From Paraburkholderia bannensis NBRC 103871 (GTDB taxonomy: Bacteria; Pseudomonadota; Gammaproteobacteria; Burkholderiales; Burkholderiaceae): DNA of 64,000 bases. The stretch lies in the NCBI RefSeq assembly GCF_000685015.1, contig NZ_BAYA01000004.1, positions 248,001 to 312,000 of the forward strand, read 5' to 3'. Shown here piece by piece: positions 61,470 through 64,000 of the stretch (the first letter of the stretch is position 1; each line of letters opens with the position of its first letter). The translations under genes and the position numbers were made by a program. The notes under the pieces were generated by a model, which was given only the letters and a program-made list of their open reading frames with translations, was not told where the DNA came from and did not search any database.

Positions 61470-62204
61470 TCAGACCGGCGCTTCCGTGACCTGCTCGCCC
61501 GCCAGATAGGCTTCGTAGCCGCGCTTGCGCAGCTTGCAGGCCGGGCATTCGCCACAGCCGAAGCCCCATGCGTGCAGCTCGGCGCGCTCGCCGACGTAGC
61601 ACGTATGCGTTTCCACGCGCACCAGTTCGACCAGCGCCTCGCCGCCCAGTTGCTCGGCCAGTCGCCACGTGTCGCCCTTGTCGAGCCACATCAGCGGCGT
61701 TTCCAGCACGAAGCGCGTGTCCATGCCCAGATTGAGCGCGACTTGCAGCGCCTTCATGGTGTCGTCGCGGCAATCGGGATAGCCCGAGAAGTCCGTCTCG
61801 CACATGCCGCCTACCAGCACGCGCAGGCCGCGGCGATACGCGATGGCGGCCGCGATCTGCATGAACATCAGGTTGCGGCCCGGCACGAAGGTGTTCGGCA
61901 GGCCGCTTGCGGCCGTTTCGATCTCGATTTCGCGCGTCATGGCGGTATCGCTGATCGAGCCGAGCACCGACAGGTCGATCATGTGATCGTCGCCGAGACG
62001 TTCGGCCCAGTCGGGAAACTCGCGCGCGATAGCGGCGCGAAAGCCCTCGCGGCACTCCAGTTCGACGCGATGACGCTGGCCGTAATCGAAGCCGAGCGTC
62101 TCGACGGTGTCGTAGCGGTCGAGCGCCCACGCGAGGCAAGTCGCCGAGTCCTGGCCGCCGGAAAACAGCACGAGCGCGCCGTTCCTGGTTTCTGTTCGAG
62201 TCAC
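61470..62204 (-). CDS. queC: 7-cyano-7-deazaguanine synthase QueC
   Basis: QueC converts 7-carboxy-7-deazaguanine to preQ0 with ATP and ammonia. The 244-residue protein has the PP-loop SGGQDS (15-20) and C-terminal zinc cysteines C217, C220 and C223 (GCGECPACK). The GTG at 62204 follows a GGAG site and gives the usual length. It is first in queC-queE-queD; about 250 bp separate it from queE. Confidence 0.95.
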   Translation of the reverse strand: MTRTETRNGALVLFSGGQDSATCLAWALDRYDTVETLGFDYGQRHRVELECREGFRAAIAREFPDWAERLGDDHMIDLSVLGSISDTAMTREIEIETAASGLPNTFVPGRNLMFMQIAAAIAYRRGLRVLVGGMCETDFSGYPDCRDDTMKALQVALNLGMDTRFVLETPLMWLDKGDTWRLAEQLGGEALVELVRVETHTCYVGERAELHAWGFGCGECPACKLRKRGYEAYLAGEQVTEAPV

Positions 62205-62418
62205 CGTGAAACTCCGAGTTGAGAGGTTCCGCGCGGTCGCAAGCCTTCGAAACCCGCCGGGCGGACCGTCCGGGCTGTCGCCGGCCGGCCCAAGCAGTAT
62301 AGGCCGCAGCCCTGTCGCCGATATCGGCGCCACTTTATACCGCTGATATCCGGATGCCTTGCATCGTCTCGACCCGGAGTCCCGCCGTCCCGCCAACACC
62401 TCGAACCGCCAATGAAAA

Positions 62419-62449
62419 AGCCCCAGGAATCTAACGATCTCCTGGGGCT
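62419..62449 (-). terminator. Rho-independent terminator after tRNA-Phe
   Basis: A 10-bp stem AGCCCCAGGA/TCCTGGGGCT lies just downstream of the tRNA on the minus strand, followed by a T-run (complement of 62415-62419). Confidence 0.8.
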
Positions 62450-62457
62450 CTGCATTC

Positions 62458-62533
62458 TGGTGGCCTGGGTCGGAATCGAACCAACGACACGCGGATTTTC
62501 AATCCGCTGCTCTACCAACTGAGCTACCGGGCC
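62458..62533 (-). tRNA. tRNA-Phe (anticodon GAA)
   Basis: Read on the minus strand, a 76-nt cloverleaf folds with D-arm GCTC/GAGC, an anticodon stem GCGGA/TCCGC around a TTGAAAA loop (anticodon GAA), a T-arm around TTCGATT, and encoded CCA. The acceptor stem has one C-A mismatch (position 5 with 68). Confidence 0.95.
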
Positions 62534-62617
62534 AACGAAGAAGGCAAAGTATATAAGCCTTTTCCGGTTTGTGCAAGCCCCTTCTCAAAACTTCCTGAAA
62601 AAGGCCTGCCGAAAATC

Positions 62618-63307
62618 TCACTCGCCCTTGCTCTTGCCGAGATCGACGCCGAGCTGCTTGAGCTTGCGATACAGGTGCGTGCGCTCAAGGCCGGTTTTCT
62701 CGGCCACGCGCGTCATGCTGCCGTTCTCGCGCGCGAGGTGGTACTCGAAGTAGGCGCGCTCGAAGGCATCGCGTGCATCGCGCAGCGGGATGTCGAACGA
62801 AATCGACGCGGTCTGCGCCGCGCTCACGCCCGGCGAGCCGTCGCTGCCCAGCACCGGCAGCGCCGCCGCCGAAGCGACCACGGCCGGGCCGCCCGCGACC
62901 GGCTTCGCTCCCGGCGCGCCCGCAGCAGGCGCTTGAGCCGCCGAACCGCGCGCAAGCCCCTGCTCGACCGCCTTGAGCAGCTTTTGCAGCGCGATCGGCT
63001 TTTCGAGGAAGTTGAGCGCGCCGATCTTGGTCGCCTCAACCGCCGTGTCGATGGTCGCATGCCCCGACATCATGATGACGGGCATCGATAGCTGGCCTTG
63101 CGCTGCCCACTCCTTGAGGAGCGTGACGCCATCGGTGTCCGGCATCCAGATATCGAGCAGCACCAGGTCCGGCACCTGACGCTGACGGAATTCACGCGCC
63201 TGCTGCGCGTCCTCCGCGAGCTCCACGACGTGTCCTTCGTCGCTGAGGATCTCCGAGAGCAATTCCCGGATGCCCATTTCATCGTCTACCACCAGGATGG
63301 TTGCCAT
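62618..63307 (-). CDS. ntrX: NtrX-like response regulator lacking the AAA+ domain
   Basis: This 229-residue response regulator has an N-terminal receiver (D52 phospho-acceptor, S81, K103), an Ala/Pro/Gly-rich linker (about 125-175) and a C-terminal Fis-type helix-turn-helix (about 185-225; MTRVAEKTGLERTHLYRKL) like NtrX. The central sigma-54-interacting AAA+ domain of canonical NtrX is absent, so it cannot remodel sigma-54 holoenzyme. It lies immediately downstream of an NtrY-like kinase, with abutting stop and start codons. Confidence 0.88.
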   Translation of the reverse strand: MATILVVDDEMGIRELLSEILSDEGHVVELAEDAQQAREFRQRQVPDLVLLDIWMPDTDGVTLLKEWAAQGQLSMPVIMMSGHATIDTAVEATKIGALNFLEKPIALQKLLKAVEQGLARGSAAQAPAAGAPGAKPVAGGPAVVASAAALPVLGSDGSPGVSAAQTASISFDIPLRDARDAFERAYFEYHLARENGSMTRVAEKTGLERTHLYRKLKQLGVDLGKSKGE

Positions 63308-64000
63308 TTACGCTGCCCTTGTCTGCACTGTTGCTTTTGTTCCTGTCTCCGCAGCCGCACGCGCCCGGCCCTCGCCCGCGGCATGCGCGGCGGTGTCCGG
63401 GGTGGCGTCGTCGGCCAGCTGGAGAAAGAGAATCGAGATCTGCGCGCCTTCTATCACATCGCCCGCTTTCATGCGATTGCGAATGTCGATGCGCGCGCCG
63501 TGCTCGTCGACGATCTTCTTGACCATCGCAAGCCCGAGTCCTGTTCCTTTGGCCTTGGTCGTCACGTAGGGTTCAAACGCGCGCGTGAGGATGCGCGCGG
63601 GGAACCCCGGCCCGTTGTCCGACACCGTGAGACGCACCGCGACGCGCGTGTGGCCGTCCGCATCCGGATCGCCGTATTCTACGGCCCGCGTCTCCAGCGT
63701 CACACGAGGCGTGGCGGTATCGGCCACCGCGTCCTGCGCGTTCTGCAGCAGGTTGTGGATCACCTGGCGCAGTTGCGTGGCGTCGCCCCGTATCACAGGC
63801 AGGTTCGAGAGCTCGACCTTGATCGTGCTCTTGTGTTCTTCCGCGCCGTAGAGCGTGAGGACTTCGCTCACGAGGTCGTTCAGCTGCAGGCTCGCGAGCA
63901 CCGCCGGCGGCGTGCGCGCGTAGTCGCGGAAGTTGTCGACCATCTGCTTCATCGCCGCGACCTGATTGACGATGGTGGTCGCGCCGCGCTTGAGCACTTC
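63308..64000 (-). CDS. ntrY: NtrY-like sensor histidine kinase (partial, runs off the window)
   Basis: The 230 C-terminal residues visible hold the dimerisation helix end and an HATPase_c domain with N-box NLLQNAQDAV, G1 DNGPGF and G2 GTGLGLAMVKK. The phospho-acceptor His and any membrane sensor part lie beyond the right edge. The stop codon abuts the start of the NtrX-like regulator, so the two form a two-component operon. A tail of about 35 Ala/Thr-rich residues follows the ATPase domain. Confidence 0.88.
   Translation of the reverse strand, partial: EVLKRGATTIVNQVAAMKQMVDNFRDYARTPPAVLASLQLNDLVSEVLTLYGAEEHKSTIKVELSNLPVIRGDATQLRQVIHNLLQNAQDAVADTATPRVTLETRAVEYGDPDADGHTRVAVRLTVSDNGPGFPARILTRAFEPYVTTKAKGTGLGLAMVKKIVDEHGARIDIRNRMKAGDVIEGAQISILFLQLADDATPDTAAHAAGEGRARAAAETGTKATVQTRAA

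Noticed and set aside
62458..62600. tRNA-Phe as an integration site of a genomic island
   Set aside because: No integrase gene and no second copy of the tRNA 3' end were seen; both flanks look like core genome.

Overview
The window is high-GC chromosomal DNA whose gene content and order point to a Burkholderiaceae member, probably Paraburkholderia, Caballeronia or Burkholderia. Clues are argB–HAD nucleotidase–slmA, metX–metW–ampG, gatCAB divergent from mreBCD–mrdA–rodA, a dksA of the Cys-Thr-Ser-Ala type beside a CobW GTPase, queCED beside tRNA-Phe and an ntrY/ntrX pair, and a QueE with the C-x14-C-x2-C cluster known from B. multivorans. No insertion sequence, phage, integrase, CRISPR array or replication origin was seen. 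Almost everything is core or soft-core chromosome. Genus assignment is inference.

Layout. 1-7.8 kb: a seven-gene cox-like operon for a form II molybdenum hydroxylase (small [2Fe-2S], large Mo and FAD subunits, MoxR ATPase, VWA protein, CoxG-like and XdhC-like proteins), preceded by a GC-rich leader that can fold into several hairpins. 7.8-22.7 kb: a mixed accessory stretch. It holds a DUF308 membrane/papain-like protein, an OxlT-type MFS porter with a 46-residue companion peptide, a PepSY-TM protein behind a Fur-box-like site, a DUF3857/transglutaminase protein, an SrkA-like kinase, a second MFS exporter, a fatty-acid desaturase, an aldo/keto reductase, a phytanoyl-CoA dioxygenase-like enzyme and several small proteins.

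22.8-34.1 kb: housekeeping genes, namely metK (minus), divergent from an lpxL-like acyltransferase, dapF, a DUF484 protein, xerC and rlmI; then a CobW/COG0523 GTPase with a 23-histidine loop and a Zur-box-like site, dksA, and hslVU behind a sigma-32-like promoter. 34.1-38.2 kb: a RegB/RegA-type redox two-component pair, a TPR-glycosyltransferase-like protein and a cysteine-rich CWC protein. 38.5-47.8 kb: argB, a pyrimidine 5'-nucleotidase, slmA, metXW, ampG, an M48 protease, exonuclease III and a PPK2 kinase.

47.8-58.3 kb: gatCAB (minus) and the complete rod-shape operon mreB-mreC-mreD-mrdA-rodA (plus). MreC and PBP2 carry unusual Ala/Pro-rich C-terminal tails. 58.3-64 kb, all minus: a Sel1-repeat protein coupled to an HpcH/HpaI aldolase, the preQ0 genes queC-queE-queD, tRNA-Phe, and an NtrY-like kinase (cut by the window end) with an NtrX-like regulator that lacks the AAA+ domain.

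The points most worth follow-up are the unidentified leader at 1-180, the CobW/DksA zinc-linked locus, the low-complexity tails on PBP2 and MreC, the AAA+-less NtrX, and the foldable metK leader. I saw no wholly new multi-gene system.
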